Of a stretch of DNA of 64,000 nt, positions 1 through 12,115 are shown one piece after another. The notes under the pieces were generated by a model that saw only the letters and a program-made list of their open reading frames with translations, had not been told where the DNA came from and searched no databases. Source of the stretch: Symbiodinium natans (lineage: Eukaryota; Sar; Dinophyceae; Suessiales; Symbiodiniaceae); NCBI GenBank assembly GCA_905221605.1, contig CAJNDS010002352.1:62001-126000 (forward strand), in the 5' to 3' direction. Both the position numbers and the translations under genes were made by a program. Each line of letters begins with the position of its first letter. Positions within the stretch are counted from its first letter, which is position 1.

Positions 1-643
1 TCCGAACACTCTTTCGCGCCTTGGGAAGATCCGCGGTAGACCGCCCACGCAAGCACGAGAGCCTGGCCCTCCACCAAGACACCCACAAGGCTGGCGGTCT
101 CTTATCGCAAACCGATACTGCTGACCCGGTTCCAGCAAAGAGGTGTCTGGGTGTATGGTGGCAGACAGGCTGCCGGGGGGCAGAATTCCGGCTGGAGGGT
201 GGTTGTAGATATCGCACGGGGCTGTCTGTCCCGGTGATGAAAGTTACCCGATGGAGCTTCTTCTACGACTGGGTCTGCAGCCATGGCGTGTTCGTGCCTT
301 CGTCCAAGCGCATCTGCAGGCGTTCGCGTGTTTTCGCATGTTCGCATTTGTGCACGCCGCGTGTTCGCATGTCCGCGCGTTCGCACATTGAGGCCACATA
401 GCATGCATCATTGAGGTGAGGGTATGGTATTGTGTTGTATTGTTCTTGACACAGAAGTTGCCATCCCTAACCAGCTCTGCTGAGAGCTACTTACAACAGA
501 AGCAGAACTGTTTGTGGCTTGCATCCCCAACGTCCTCGATTCGCTCCAGCAGGACCGAATTCACTGCTTTGAGCATTTCGGAGTCCTTGCAGTCAAGAGC
601 CCCAAGGGCGCATCCAGGCGTTTTTTTGGGTGTAGTGAAACAA

Positions 644-679
644 CCCTAAACCCTAAACCCTAAACCCTAAACCCTAAAC
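644..679 (-). repeat. Telomere-like block (CCCTAAA on +)
   Basis: About five perfect CCCTAAA units, directly to the left of a minus-strand exon candidate whose donor region runs into it. Confidence 0.95.
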
Positions 680-684
680 GTCAC

Positions 685-734
685 TGCTCCTTGAAGTGCA
701 AACTGGCGAACGCCTTGCATAGAACGGCCAAGGT
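685..734 (-). CDS. Candidate short exon of unknown gene
   Basis: On the minus strand a CCCTCAG acceptor is followed by an open frame reading TLAVLCKAFASLHFKEQ. A GTGACG donor candidate then leads straight into TTTAGGG-sense repeat. The amphipathic composition looks coding, but there is no recognisable domain and the exon is only about 50 nt. Confidence 0.35.
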
Positions 735-2414
735 CTGAGGGTCTGCAGCCATTGACCCGTACCTGCCCAGAGCTGTATGGGTAGTTCTCTAAATTGGGGT
801 CCCCTCTTTTTGGGTCCCTTATATAGTATGGCACCCTTTATATAAGGGCACCCAAAAAAAACCCTAATTTCGAGCGCTACCCATACAAGGGCTTCGGGAG
901 TTTAGAATTTGAACAACAGCTTGATGGTCTATGGATATGTTGATGGCACCATGTACTTGGCAAGTCTTCCCCGCCTGTCGGTGTCTTCCACGGTGGTGTA
1001 AGGCTGCTCACGCAAGAGGCGGGTTACATGCTTGGCAAAGGCTTCGAGCATCAGCTCACTCACACCTCACCAGAGGAAAAACTTTGCTCTAGCGTTCGAT
1101 GCACAAGAAGCTTCGTAGGCACGCATGTCAGATCTGAAACACTCGGGCTGAGGCAGTTGAAGTGCGCATACGCATTCAAGATCACAGCCGCTTCCACCAG
1201 CGACAACTTGTCAACATCCTCAATCAATTCCTTTGCTGACCATGGTATGGTTTCGTAAGGTTCTCCTCTACGACTAACTTGTGCATGAGGGACAGAAACG
1301 ACCTCAAGCGCAAGATTTGAGGTGTGGAGTCAGCTCAACGCGATCGTGCTCCTAAGGCCCTAAACCCCAGGATTCCTGAAACCCTGAACCTTTAGGAGCT
1401 ACTTCGGCTGCGTCCACCAGCTTCAAGTTGACCGAGCCGGAAAACCTTCTCGTGTGAACGTGCTTCAAGAAGCAGGAGCCCTACCCCCGAACTGATGTTC
1501 TGACCCCTTCCACGTCTGCACCCTGTGCGTGTGCACATAAACATGGGGCCGCAGAAGCTTAGCAGCTGAGTCTCTCGAGAGATCGTCTTCATCAGGTGGG
1601 TGTGGCGGTGGTTTGCAGTCAAGAGCGTGTCCAGGATCACTGCCAGGTCACCTCAGGCTAAGCCAACCCCACCCCCAAAAAATGAACCGTTACATGCAAC
1701 AGCGCAGCCTCACTCCCTCAAGCTTTTTGGTGGTTCCTCCTGGCCCCCTTGGCAGACCCACCTACGTCCATAATGTCGCGCAGCTGGACTGTCCGCTCGG
1801 CGACCTGCCAGCATGTAGGAAATCAAGAACGCGTCAAGGTACACACGCATGAAGTGTAAGGCAATGTTCAAGCCTGCTGCCAAAAGACTTTGTCCTGCAG
1901 GCATTCCACTTGTTCAGCAGCTGGCAAAATCCCAACACGGCACTGCATTTGACTGCAGAAGTGTGTAGATGGGGGGCGGATCTGATACAAGAATTGGGTC
2001 AACCCCCAGATCGAATGGAGCTTGCGGGGTTGACTGCGTGGCACTCCTCCAAGCGCTCAACTTGCGCGCGCTGCGCAGTGTCAACAAGCGCCCGAGGCGG
2101 AAGCAGCCTTGCTAGGCTCCACGTGGGGCGGGTTGTTAAAAGAATCAGGTGCTGATGCATGCCTTTGACAAACAGCGCTAAGTCCTGCTTCTGAAACAAT
2201 GGGTGCCACGATAGGAAACAGACTCTACTATGTCGCAAAAACCTTGTCAGTCCTAGAAACAACACCACCCTAACAGTAAACCCAAAATGCAGCCGACAGA
2301 CGCTGCCTCGCCCGAAACCCTCGCGACCCTGAAGGGGAGCCCAACCCCTGAACCTCAGCGCCTACAGCCCCCAAAGGGCCGAAAACTTTAGAAGCCCCAA
2401 ACCCCAAGCCGGAA
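735..2414. other. No gene recognised
   Basis: Unique sequence of mixed composition with only short, unconvincing open frames. No domain, RNA gene or array was seen. Small undetected exons are possible given the intron-rich context. Confidence 0.5.
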
Positions 2415-2553
2415 AACCCTAAAACCCAAACCCCAAACCCTAAACCCCAAACCCTAAACCCTAAACCCCAAACCCTAAACCCCAAACCCTAAACCCTAAA
2501 CCCTAAACCCCAAACCCCTAAACCCTAAAACCCCAAACCCTAAACCCTAAACC
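2415..2553 (-). repeat. Telomere-like block, CCCTAAA/CCCCAAA mix
   Basis: Degenerate C-strand telomere-like units with many CCCCAAA variants. It faces an oppositely oriented block at 2,634-2,812, so the two could pair with a loop of about 80 nt. Confidence 0.9.
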
Positions 2554-2625
2554 GTGCGGCTTCGAGGCGAAGGTTCGGGCCAGCCAGGCAGCTGCACCCC
2601 GCTCAGGGGACCCCCGATGTAGCAC
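2553..2625 (-). CDS. Candidate exon between inverted telomere-like blocks
   Basis: Minus strand: GGTGGCAG acceptor, an open frame containing AAAWLARTFASKPH, then a donor candidate at the first GTTTAGG of the flanking block. It is short and unidentified, and is supported mainly by its position in the same block-exon-block arrangement seen around identified exons. Confidence 0.35.
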
Positions 2626-2633
2626 CTGCCACC

Positions 2634-2812
2634 GTTTGGGGTTTAGGGTTTAGGGTTTAGGGTTTAGGGTTTCGGGTTTGGGGTTTGGGGTTTGGGGTTT
2701 GGGGTTTAGGGTACAGGGTTTAGGGTTTTCAGGGTTTGGGGTTTTAGGGTGGGGTTTTCAGGCTTCGGGGTTTAGGTTTTGGGGGAGGGTGTGTAAGAAT
2801 AGGGTTTGGGGT
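2634..2812 (+). repeat. Telomere-like block, TTTAGGG/GGGGTTT mix
   Basis: G-strand units, partly GGGGTTT, grading into degenerate sequence near 2,760-2,812. Confidence 0.9.
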
Positions 2813-3082
2813 TTATAAGGGAGGCTTTGGGCCCTCGAGGGCGTTGGGCAACTTGCTGCCAGGCAGCCACTTCCCCCGATGCCGCTGCCGGACACGGTGG
2901 TACTTGTGATGCTGCCATTTGTACGGGTTCTTCTCCCAGGCGTTGATGTAATATCGAGGCACGACCTGAGCGGGACACTGGTGCAGACATGGGAGCCATG
3001 GGCAATGCACATGGGCTAGGAAACACCCATTTTATCCTTCTGTCCATCTGCCCCCTGCTTCGTGACGCTTATGGAATTTAAA

Positions 3083-3204
3083 AACAATAACAATAATAAT
3101 AATAATAAAAATAATCATCATCATCATAATCATAATCATAATCATAATAAAAAATAATCATAATCATGATAATAATAATAATAATAATAATAATAATATA
3201 ATAA
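3083..3204. repeat. AAT/ATC trinucleotide-rich tract
   Basis: Runs of AAT with interspersed ATCATC. A similar tract lies at 12,614-12,671. Confidence 0.9.
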
Positions 3205-3605
3205 TCAACGAGCCCTTCCCAAGGTTGCCATCACACACCCGGGCACCCTGCCCTTGGGAGGAGCTGGAGTTATCAGAGGCCATGGAGGCCAGGAAGTGAA
3301 CTCAAACTACTCCACATGTGGGGGAAGACATGGGGGGGGGGGGGAGTTTTCCATACTGACTTCTTCTCCCCACACTTGCAGGTTGTTGAGAGTTCCTGCG
3401 ACCAAAGAAACTGCCGCACATGTGTCGCTTCACCCTCCCAGTGCTGCTGAGGAGCACGTGAGAATGAGTGCAAGGTAGTGCAGAACTTCAGGGGCGATGC
3501 CAAGTACACCTTCGAGAGATGGATGGCAACAGAGATGTTCCGCGCACGTGAGGCTGGGCCGCCCGCGGCAGCATCTCAAATCTCAAGTCGACATACCACG
3601 CCTGT

Positions 3606-3708
3606 ACCCTGAACCCTGAACCCCCAAAGCCCAAAACCCCCCAAACCCCAAAGCCCCAAAGCCCTCAAGCCCTAAAGCCCCAAAGCCCTAAAGCCCTAAA
3701 CCCTCGTC
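3606..3708 (-). repeat. Degenerate CCCTAAA/CCCCAAAG block
   Basis: Variant C-strand units (CCCTGAA, CCCCAAAG, CCCTAAAG) just upstream of a plus-strand exon candidate. Confidence 0.8.
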
Positions 3709-3717
3709 CGGCCGCGC

Positions 3718-3850
3718 GGTATGCACTGCTCAACTCACGGCTGCGCAAGGCCATGGCCACGGCGCCCCAGGAGCTACCACGGGAGCTACTCGGGTTCGGG
3801 TGTCTCCAAAAAATCCGGAGTACCTTTAGGCTATGCCTTCGTGGGCTTTG
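3718..3850 (+). CDS. Candidate plus-strand exon, unknown gene
   Basis: The plus frame reads YALLNSRLRKAMATAPQELP and then a similarly coding-looking stretch ending near RSTFR. The charge pattern looks like a helical protein. It follows a C-strand telomere-like block on its 5' side, as many exons here do. No family recognised. Confidence 0.4.
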
Positions 3851-5691
3851 TGACTATAAATAGGGGCTTAAGGAGACTACTACTGCACGAGGGGCCTAAG
3901 CTAAGCGACATGGAAGTCTAAAAGCAGGTATCCCGGTATCCCTAACTTGTTGGAAGCCCTTCGTATCGACTTGTTGCAGGGAAGTGGCTGCAACCGTGCC
4001 TGTCCACTGCAAGGATTTCAGCGTTCGAGCAATCTGAGACGTCAAAGGGACAAGCTATATATTCATATACATATATATATATATGTGTACACGCTGTAGA
4101 ATACAATATAAAATCAGATCATATGCAGTGATAGTAAATCGTACGGAACAAAACATATCTGAAGTCGCATGTGCTCAGTGGACTCAGGGAGACGTCACGC
4201 AGGAAGACCACACGCGATCCCCACACAAGGATCACAGCATGTCCTCCCCCTCGAGCACCAAGCTCTTCGGGCTGCCCTTGGGGGGCCAGGGAGCACTTGT
4301 CTCAGAACTCGAAGCCCAGGATGAAGGGGTACAACCCTGGGTGCACTACGAGTTCCTCTGGACTCTCAGTTCCGTGCTGGAGCGGCTGAGGGCCGCAAGA
4401 GAGGGCTGCCTCTCCAGAGAATCATCTGTGCAAATGCGCGGAGTGTCATGGCTCAGTGAGCAAGCGCCAAGGGGCCGCAAGGGCACATGTTTCTCTTAGC
4501 CACGACTCACACGACTTGCGAACGTCGCTTTAAGCGGACGATGAGAAGAAAGGTGACACTCTAACCATGCATCTTCCCATCGCGGCGACCACACCAAGAC
4601 AACCGACTCCGTACGAGCAGAGGTACCCCTTTATGCTTTCTGCTCGCATCTCGGCATACATATAGATATGCACATGCATATTCTACGTATACATATATAT
4701 ATATATATATATATACATGTATATGTATATGTATATATATAATTATATATATATATATACATGAAGTGCTCTGAGGATGCAAAGACGGGGGATGTCTGGG
4801 AGCACGACAGGTGGCAGAGCAAGAGGAGCACGGCACAAGTCTCCCCTCATCTACGGGAGTTGTGTCAGCGCCTCGCCCTCTCGTCGCCATCAGAAAGCAG
4901 ACTTGACCAGCATCTTGCGTGAAAATCCCTCATGGGTTCTGATGGCGAGCCTACAAGATGGAGATCTGAATTTCATCTTGAAAACAGACGAGGTCTTCTT
5001 CTAAATTCTAGACTGGCCAGAAGCTTAGTGTTGAACTGACGGCTCCAAAGAGACCAGCACTTGCCAAGAGAGGGGGGGCCAAGGGAAGACCACGTCCGGC
5101 TGAGAGGCCGGCAACATGCCTTCGGCTTGGGGTCTCACGCAACTCGGGCTTGCGACAGTCTCTTGAGAAGTCTCAACCGGCAAGACCTGCACAGACTTGC
5201 AACTCACACCACGTGTCCATGCTCCGCAAAACGCAAGTTCTTGTTCTAAGCTAGGGACCCCCCCTTGCAGGCAAGCCCTTACGGCTGACAAGATGTGCAA
5301 CCCCTCCCCCCCCCTTCCCCCTTGCAAGGGGGACCTCAATTTAGACTGAAGCCAGCCTGGTTGGATCCTCGCCAGCCTCAGTTTCATCCAGCTCCTGCAT
5401 CAGCGTCTTCAGAGGCTTGAACCTCCAGGCAGAACAACCGCGTTCAGGGTTTAGGGCTTCGGGTTCAGGACCGTCAAAAACTCAAAACACCAAAGGGGAA
5501 CCAATACGGAGCTGCCAAGGCACAGCCGCTTCCTCGTCAACGGCCTATCGGGCTCCACCATGCCTGGATGATGGAGCACACGAAGTGTGGGGCCGCTGTG
5601 ACTCCCACAAAAACACCGCTATATATGTATATATGTATATACCTATATATGTGTGTCTATATATACATACATATATATATATATATATATG

Positions 5692-5724
<33 letters not shown>

Positions 5725-6130
5725 ATGTATGTGTATAATATAGCTATAGATATAGATATAGATAAAGTTATAGATATAGATATAAATATGAAATAGATGT
5801 AGACATAGGTATAGATATAATAGATATAGGAATAGATATAGATAGAGATAGAGATAGAGATACTATAGATATAGATATAAATATAAATCTTGACATAGAT
5901 ATAGATATACATATACATAGATATATATATATATATATACATATACACATATATTTGTACATTTTCATATATGCATATGTTTATTATGTATGTAATTATT
6001 CTTTTTTTGTTTATTTATGTCTTCATTTGTTTATTCTTGATTTATTTATTTATATGTACTCGCCACTTTAAGGACCCTACGCTCACCAACAACGAACATC
6101 AATGTAGACCCCACTTCGCAAGACCAGGAG
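3851..6130. other. Gene-poor stretch with TA-rich microsatellites
   Basis: Contains TA-rich tracts at about 4,052-4,085, 4,654-4,761 and 5,616-5,960, then TTTATT-rich sequence to 6,058. Open frames here are short or microsatellite-derived. No gene was recognised. Confidence 0.6.
5616..5960. repeat. TA-rich compound microsatellite
   Basis: TATATG, ATAGATAT and TATACA type units over about 340 nt. They create spurious Ile/Tyr-rich frames on both strands. Confidence 0.9.
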
Positions 6131-6133
6131 GAC

Positions 6134-6242
6134 CCCAGTCTTTGTCGGGCAAGTGGCGCTTTACGTCGCGAAACTGATCCTCCACGAGAGAGCAGAGCTT
6201 CTGGACTTGCAACCCGAGGCGGGTCATGTCGAACATGATAGC
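6134..6242 (-). CDS. Voltage-gated channel, exon following the EF-hand
   Basis: The minus frame begins AIMFDMTRLGLQVQKLCSL and continues through VEDQFRDVKRHLPDKDW before a GTCC donor candidate. It follows a CTGAG acceptor whose upstream side is the telomere-like block 6,250-6,394. In dinoflagellate voltage-gated channels as I remember them, the EF-hand helix ending KSIDI is followed by this type of segment. The upstream exon near 6,572 ends at SIDI, so the two join naturally. Family assignment is inference. Confidence 0.55.
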
Positions 6243-6249
6243 CTCAGGT

Positions 6250-6394
6250 CGGGTTTAGGGTTTAGGGTTTAGGGTTTAGGGTTTAGGGTTTAGGGTTTAG
6301 GGTTTAGGGTTTAGGGTTTAGGGTTTAGGGTTTAGGGTTTAGGGTTTAGGGTTTAGGGTTTAGGGTTTAGGGTTTAGGGTTTAGGGTTTAGGGG
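6250..6394 (+). repeat. Telomere-like block (about 20 TTTAGGG)
   Basis: Nearly perfect TTTAGGG array. It occupies the 3' part of the intron between the EF-hand exon and the next exon of the channel gene on the minus strand. Confidence 0.97.
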
Positions 6395-7069
6395 TTTTCA
6401 TAGCGCCCCCTCATCTATTCATAAGGCTTCCTGAACACCCTTGGCTCAAGAGACCTTGCGGCTTAAAACTGCGCAGTACTTGGAGCCATACGCTGCCAAG
6501 CATGCGTATTCATGATACTGTCAGATATGTAGTTTGCTGACAAGGTCTTCTTTCGCAGCCAGCCCCAAAACCGGTCGAGGAGCGAAGATATCAATGCTCT
6601 TCGCATGCCCTTTGAGCTTCATGGTGCCTTGCACAAACTCCTCTACTGTGATGTCGCCACCTCAGTCATTGTCAAAGTCAGAGATGTGACAAGGGAAAGC
6701 ACATCTTGAGGCAATGATACTCGCTGGTGGCCCCTGGGGGCTCATCCACTGGGGCAGTGGCTGTTATTCGTGTCCATCAAGGTGAAGATTGTACCTATGC
6801 GAGGCTTTGCATGCTCAGGCATGGGGATTTGCACGACCCCTGCCTGCATCATCTGCTCCAATATCCAGGCCAGCAAAATAGGCTGCAACCCAAGCGTTCT
6901 GCTTCAAACACTGGGAAAACGCCTCACACATCCAGCCATACCAAGGTAGCACACTGCAGCCAAACAAGGCGTAACACTGATCCTCCTGGCCTCTAAAGTC
7001 AACCGGCCAGAGTCCCCGATGTCCGCCGAATGAAAGATACCTGGGAAGAATGACATTCTCGAAACCCTT

Positions 7070-7161
7070 CTAAACCCTAAACCCCAGACCCTAAACCCTA
7101 AACCCTAAACCCTAAACCCTAAACCCTAAACCCTAAACCCTAAACCCTAAACCCTAAACCC
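7070..7161 (-). repeat. Telomere-like block (CCCTAAA)
   Basis: C-strand array directly abutting the donor side of the minus-strand exon 7,160-7,232. A shorter block of the same orientation lies at about 7,680-7,699. Confidence 0.95.
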
Positions 7162-7232
7162 AGACTGAACTCCGAGCTGCGCTTGACTTCGTCTGACGTT
7201 CTTTGCAAATCTTCGCGGTACGAGTCCACCAC
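7160..7232 (-). CDS. Candidate exon of the channel locus
   Basis: Minus strand: CTATGGCAG acceptor, an open frame VVDSYREDLQRTSDEVKRSS followed by EFSL, then a GTTTAGGG donor candidate that is the first unit of the telomere-like block. By position it lies between the pore and EF-hand exons, where these channels have a charged post-S6 linker. That assignment is inference. Confidence 0.45.
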
Positions 7233-8502
7233 CTGCCATAGGAAGGAGGGTTTTAATTTCTAGCATCCTAAACCCTGAGCCTTAAAGCCTTAACATGAAG
7301 CACATGAACCCTACTTCATATCAGAATGCAAACAGGGATCCTTGAACAACTGTGAAATATTCAAGAATTGCAAGGAAGGGGGGGCCCCGTGGTGGTGCTG
7401 AGGGGATAAGATACTTAGGATCCGGCCTCGTCTTCCGTTCGGGTTGTGACAGCACTGTCAACGAAGATACCCGTGACCACGTTCAGAAGTCCAACCAAGC
7501 CTCAGAGGGTTCAAGGGTGGGACTTGAGGACCGAAGCACAAAATGGCGAAGAACAACAAGCCACCCCACTAAGGGTGCAGCAAAAGCCGATGTAAAAAAG
7601 GAACATGCAGAAGTACCTGAGAGGTGGCTTGGCACTCCTCACTTTTCTTAGATTCTCGGACGCGCACTGGTCTTCCGTTCACCCTAAACCCTAAACCTTC
7701 TTTTGGGGCTACCTCGAGCCATGTTGCAGCTCACCATAACCATCAGAGCCTAGCAAACGTAAGATGGGCTGAAACATCATCCAGTCCTTGGCATCAGCAG
7801 GTCAATCAGATCAACCCAAAAGCGAAAAAACAAGCTGCGGAGTGAACAGCTTGATTTGCACAGGGCAGGCTGCCGTCCCTCCGAATATGGCACCGAACAA
7901 TGTTACCTCAGCTGCGAAGTACAAAAAGCGGTCTAGACTCAATGCTGGCAAGGCCTAGCCAATGTTCAAGCCCGCCGCGAAGGATTCGTAGATGCTTCCA
8001 AAGGTGTCATACACCGCCTCGGCCTGGGCCACCAGCTTCTTCCCGAATGTGCTGCAACAGACTAGCCCACAAGGCCCCAGCATTGTCCAGGTCGGTTTGA
8101 TCAGTTGAGCTCACATTCTCAAAGTAGGCCACAGCAGCGTTGCCAAAGATGATGCTAAACACGAACCTCAGTGGCAACTACGAGCCTGTCACAGCATGAC
8201 TCTGAACCAACTGTATCTTGAGTCTCACTATGTGTGTGTGGGGCCATCAACTAGCATCATGCCGGAGTGATCAAAAATCATTAACCGACGAAGTTGCATA
8301 ATGAAGCAAATCATCACGAACGCCTTGGTTGCAGATGCAAGCACCAGGCCATCCTGCATGCTTATGCGGCTAGCTACATTACAGATACGGCCGCAAACCG
8401 CACACAACGCAACGCGCGCGAGCGATTGACAAAGAAGTCTGAGGCTCCCATATCAGGGATCCCAGTGAGCTGATCATGGCAAACAACATCGTCCTCACGG
8501 CA

Positions 8503-11272
8503 TCAACACAGCTAGTGGGGTGAAGTTCATCGTGTGGGGACAATGCGACAAGCTGCAAGATGGCCGGCCAGATTAACAGGCACGGCCACCCCAGTATACT
8601 ATTTTATACTAGTTTACAGGAAGAATAGTAACCCCCTGTCTATATACATTTTTCGTATGTATATACACACATATACATATATATATATACATACATACAT
8701 ACATACGTACATACATACATACATACATACATAAATATATATATACATATATATATATATGTTTTTTTAAATCTCATTTGTTGCGTGTATTTATATATAT
8801 ATATATGTACATACTCATTTATGCTTATGCATGTACCTATACGTATGTGTACCATCTATTTCTCCTGGAAAATTCTAATTCTGTGGTGCAACTGAAAATG
8901 GAAATCCGAAAGCGGGAAAGGCGAGAGAAGTCAGGAAATCGGAAACCAGATCGAAACCTCGAAAAACCTGAAGTCCATATGTCCCGGTAAACCACAGAAA
9001 AAGCCGAACACGTGCGTGCTCTTGTGATGGCAAAGAATGGATGAACGAGGTTTTGGAACAAGAGTGAGAGAGATGACATGAAGGCAGGCGACTGTCAATG
9101 GGGGATTTTCTGCTCACGGTACCTTCTCTAGATGACTGTGAGATTGAGTTCTTAGTGGCTATGGTTGTTCTCTGCACCCCTTAGCGAAGCTCACATGGAT
9201 TGATTCTTGCTGGCAAGAGCTGTTGAAGGAGCTCCCGTAAACTACATCACCGCATCATGAGCCTTTGGTCGCTTCTCTGAAACTTTGTTTTTCTTTCTGA
9301 CAGGAGCTCGACGAAACTCCTCTATAAGACGTGTTGGGAGCTCTCGCAAGACAAGAAGCTAGCGGTGCTCCCCTAGCACTCTTCAAGCGATCCCACGTTC
9401 GGTTGAACATCATGCTATGGACACTAAGTTTCAGATGCGAAAGCCCAAACACGCCAATGCACATACGTTGAAAGAGTCGAAGCAGTACCAAGCAAAGACT
9501 CAGGGGCAGCACCCGGTAAACCCTGATCGCCGCCCAACTCCCCAGGCAAGCACTGCCTCAACGATCGGAGCCACTTGACAGTGCGAACAAGACCTCAGAA
9601 GATTGCTCGAAAATAGAAACACTTTTCAAGCCTTCAACTATACTTACTTAGATTAAGTAAGATAATCAAAATAATTGAATTAATTCAAACTAATTAACTT
9701 AATGTACAGCGTCTACCAGAAATCTTCCCTTAACGTGGCTTCCAAGCCATGCCCGCGAGGCTGCATCTCATTCATGTGGCGGGTCCTACTATGCGGATCT
9801 ATAAATATTAGGGGGTCCTACTATTTTCGTAAACCAAGAGTGACCAGCGAGCTGCTCAGCCGGGCGCGGGTTGTGTGGGCTGAGCTTCTGGCGCACGACT
9901 CGAACAAGTCGAAAAACGCGGCAAATTCTGAGGAAGGACATGTTCGCGAACAAGTCCTCACAAAGTGTGGCTTACACCCTGTTGCATCAGCTACGCAAAA
10001 GCTTGCAACCGAGACACAGGAATCAGAAGCTCGAGCGCTGCATTGGCTATTAAGAAGAGGTCGAACAAGTTCCAGTGCCAATTTCTGCCTTTTCCGCAAG
10101 AGAGGGTAAAACACGGCTGGTTGCCTCTGAGTCCAATCCATACGATGGATGCGGATGCAACATTGTCTCGCCTATGAAGAAGCTCGTGCGATAGGCAACC
10201 AGATACAGGAGCAGTTCACCGCTGAACCAGACGAAGAAAGCATACTCCTCACGCACCAGCTTGCTCGCAGCGAACATATGCAGGCACACAGAGACGTAGC
10301 GACACCGAAACTTGAAATGCAGAGCACGGAGAGATTGATCGGTTTATGGCAATGAGGGGGATAGCATAGAATGTCGTGGTGTGGTCAGTCTTGTATCTTA
10401 TGGTCCCTTTAGACTTCGGCACCTTGAACTCTTCTGCTAGGTTGACGCCGGCCGCAATGTATGAACGCAGGTTTGAACAGCCAAACTACATACGCACATG
10501 CTTTCATAAACTAAGGGGGGAGACATCCCAACCCAAGCCTGCAGCCTTCACAAACTCATCACCCCAGTGGATTGGAAGCTTTTGCAAAGGTCTTACGTAA
10601 TTATCCGTGCAAGCTTCGCGCATTTGAGCTTCACGTAACGAAGCTCTGCGCCAAGCGAGCACGGACCATAGCTAAGGAGCACAAAGAGCTGTCTTCCAAT
10701 CCACTGCGAGTGTTGTTTCTGTAGAGCAAACATGTCGAGGGTGCGGGGGGACTCGGAGGGCCAACCGTTTGATATCAAACCAAAGAACTCAGCAACCAGA
10801 TCAGGTAAACTCGATTTCGTGCAATCTTTTGGGCCGCTTTTGAACGCACTTGCCACAGTAAGCGATTGCAGGACCGTTTAAAAAAAGATTGCGATGCCAT
10901 GAGCCCGCATATGACAGCATTTCATGCTCTGAGGGTTTGGGCTCTGGGTTCTGCGCTGGGCGAGAATGCCAAGACCACACGCGCCGTTTTTCAACATCGC
11001 AAAAACAGGATGGCACTCATGGCATGTTAAAGATATCGACACACAAGCCCTGACCCTGCGGTATGTGGTCTTGCACGACAGCCCACCCCCTCCAGTAGGA
11101 ACATCTCTTGAAGACCAAGGGGCAAAGGCGTTGGATATCGGAGTCGTCTGCCCTCCGTTGATTCTGAGATAGCTGTCTTTAAGTTGCCTCGGCCACATGC
11201 ATGGCGTAAGGCAAAAAAAACTCAGCGATCCTCCTGGTCATAAGGAACCGGGCTGATGGGGCAGAGGGTTCA
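8503..11272. other. Mostly unassigned; likely introns
   Basis: Holds the microsatellite at 8,642-8,778, a GGAAA-rich degenerate minisatellite at about 8,890-8,975 resembling the one at 22.9 kb, and short unconvincing frames. The missing S2-S4 exons of the channel could lie here but were not found. Confidence 0.4.
8642..8778. repeat. ATAC/TA microsatellite
   Basis: Runs of TACATACATACA and ATATAT. Confidence 0.9.
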
Positions 11273-11336
11273 AGCAGGCTGCTGGTCTGTGCGGATGCCA
11301 ATGTAAAGCGCGTTTGCCGCAATGGCGAGGGTGCTC
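11273..11336 (-). CDS. Candidate S1-type exon of a voltage-gated channel
   Basis: Minus strand: GGCCCAG acceptor followed by VSTLAIAANALYIGIRTD, which resembles the first transmembrane helix of dinoflagellate voltage-gated channels (hydrophobic helix with N-A and G-x-x-TD near its end). Its position upstream of the S4-S5 and pore pieces on the same strand fits one long gene. Single-exon evidence only. Confidence 0.4.
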
Positions 11337-11799
11337 ACCTGGGCCGCGTCATGGACATTCTGGGGTACAGACGGTCAAGATCCATGTGAACCAAGAGCAC
11401 CTACATTGCAGTTGCCCGGAAGCCGCTTCACAAGCGCCAGATTGCTGACATGGCTCGGTTTTGAAGATCACACTGTTGACGATGACCTCGGAGAGCCTCT
11501 CCGCAGCGTTTTCTTCCTTAGTTGGACTTTTTTTCCTCTCTTGATTCAATCGACTCGCAGCATCTTCTCAAGGGAGACAGTGCCGTCAAGACAGTGCCAC
11601 CCCAAGCCACACCCCGTGAATGCGCACCAGGCTTCCAGTGATCCGCAGAGTGAGAGAGTCTGATACCACTCGCCCTTGTGGAAGAAGTTGTCGTCTGCGA
11701 GCCTGGTGTCGGTGATCAGTTGTAGACGATGCGAAACCTGCCGCACCATGACCAACGATATACACAGGGCACATGGATCACCTGGATCACCTGTCAACA

Positions 11800-11840
11800 C
11801 TAAACCCTAAACCCTAAACCCTAAACCCTAAACCCTAAAC
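11800..11840 (-). repeat. Telomere-like block (CCCTAAA)
   Basis: Five to six C-strand units ending at the donor of the exon 11,841-11,910. Confidence 0.95.
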
Positions 11841-11910
11841 CGTTCGCACAAACAGCGCTTCAAAACACAGGCCAGCGAGGCCAGTGTGTCGAAGCGCATG
11901 CTCTTCGCAT
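11841..11910 (-). CDS. Candidate exon bounded by telomere-like block
   Basis: The minus frame reads DAKSMRFDTLASLACVLKRC then LCE, with a GTAG acceptor and a GTTTAGGG donor candidate formed by the repeat. Function unknown. Confidence 0.45.
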
Positions 11911-12115
11911 CTACGTACTCCGGATCCATACTGTGCTCCGGATCGTCCTTAGACGCGATGTGCTGTTGGCCTTACCGACTATCCAAATCTATCTTATCTT
12001 TTTCCGTTGTGGTTCTGTTTATAGCCAGTTATGGTCTTATTACCTTCGTTCTTCTTTTGACGTTGTCTTCACAATATGTTCTTCTTGATTGTTGCCCTTT
12101 TGTTCTTGCTAGTAC

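Larger units (their letters stand above)
6572..8502 (-). pseudogene. Voltage-gated cation channel, S4-S5 to EF-hand, probably decayed
   Basis: Minus-strand pieces in the expected order. At 8,442-8,502, VRTMLFAMISSLGSLIW fits an S4-S5 linker. At 8,044-8,168, FVFSIIFGNAAVAYFEN and the following Asp/Gln-rich stretch fit the S5-pore turret of dinoflagellate channels. At 7,955-8,015, YDTFGSIYESF fits the pore helix. At 6,572-6,690 a canonical EF-hand (DFDND, then GDITVEEFVQGTMKLKG) is interrupted by one TGA exactly where the loop Gly should be. The selectivity segment after the pore helix is replaced by a stop. The protein would conduct cations across a membrane with Ca2+ control. The stops suggest a pseudogene, though a sequence error or an unseen splice is possible. 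Confidence 0.6.

Noticed and set aside
3829-3849. GYAFVGF, similar to an RNP1 motif of RRM domains
   Set aside because: It lies in a 66-codon frame with no RNP2 or RRM context, and another frame of the same strand codes better.
6441-6450. TTGGCTCAAG, matching the end of the dinoflagellate spliced leader
   Set aside because: Only ten bases match and the rest of the leader is absent. Too short to call a relic leader.
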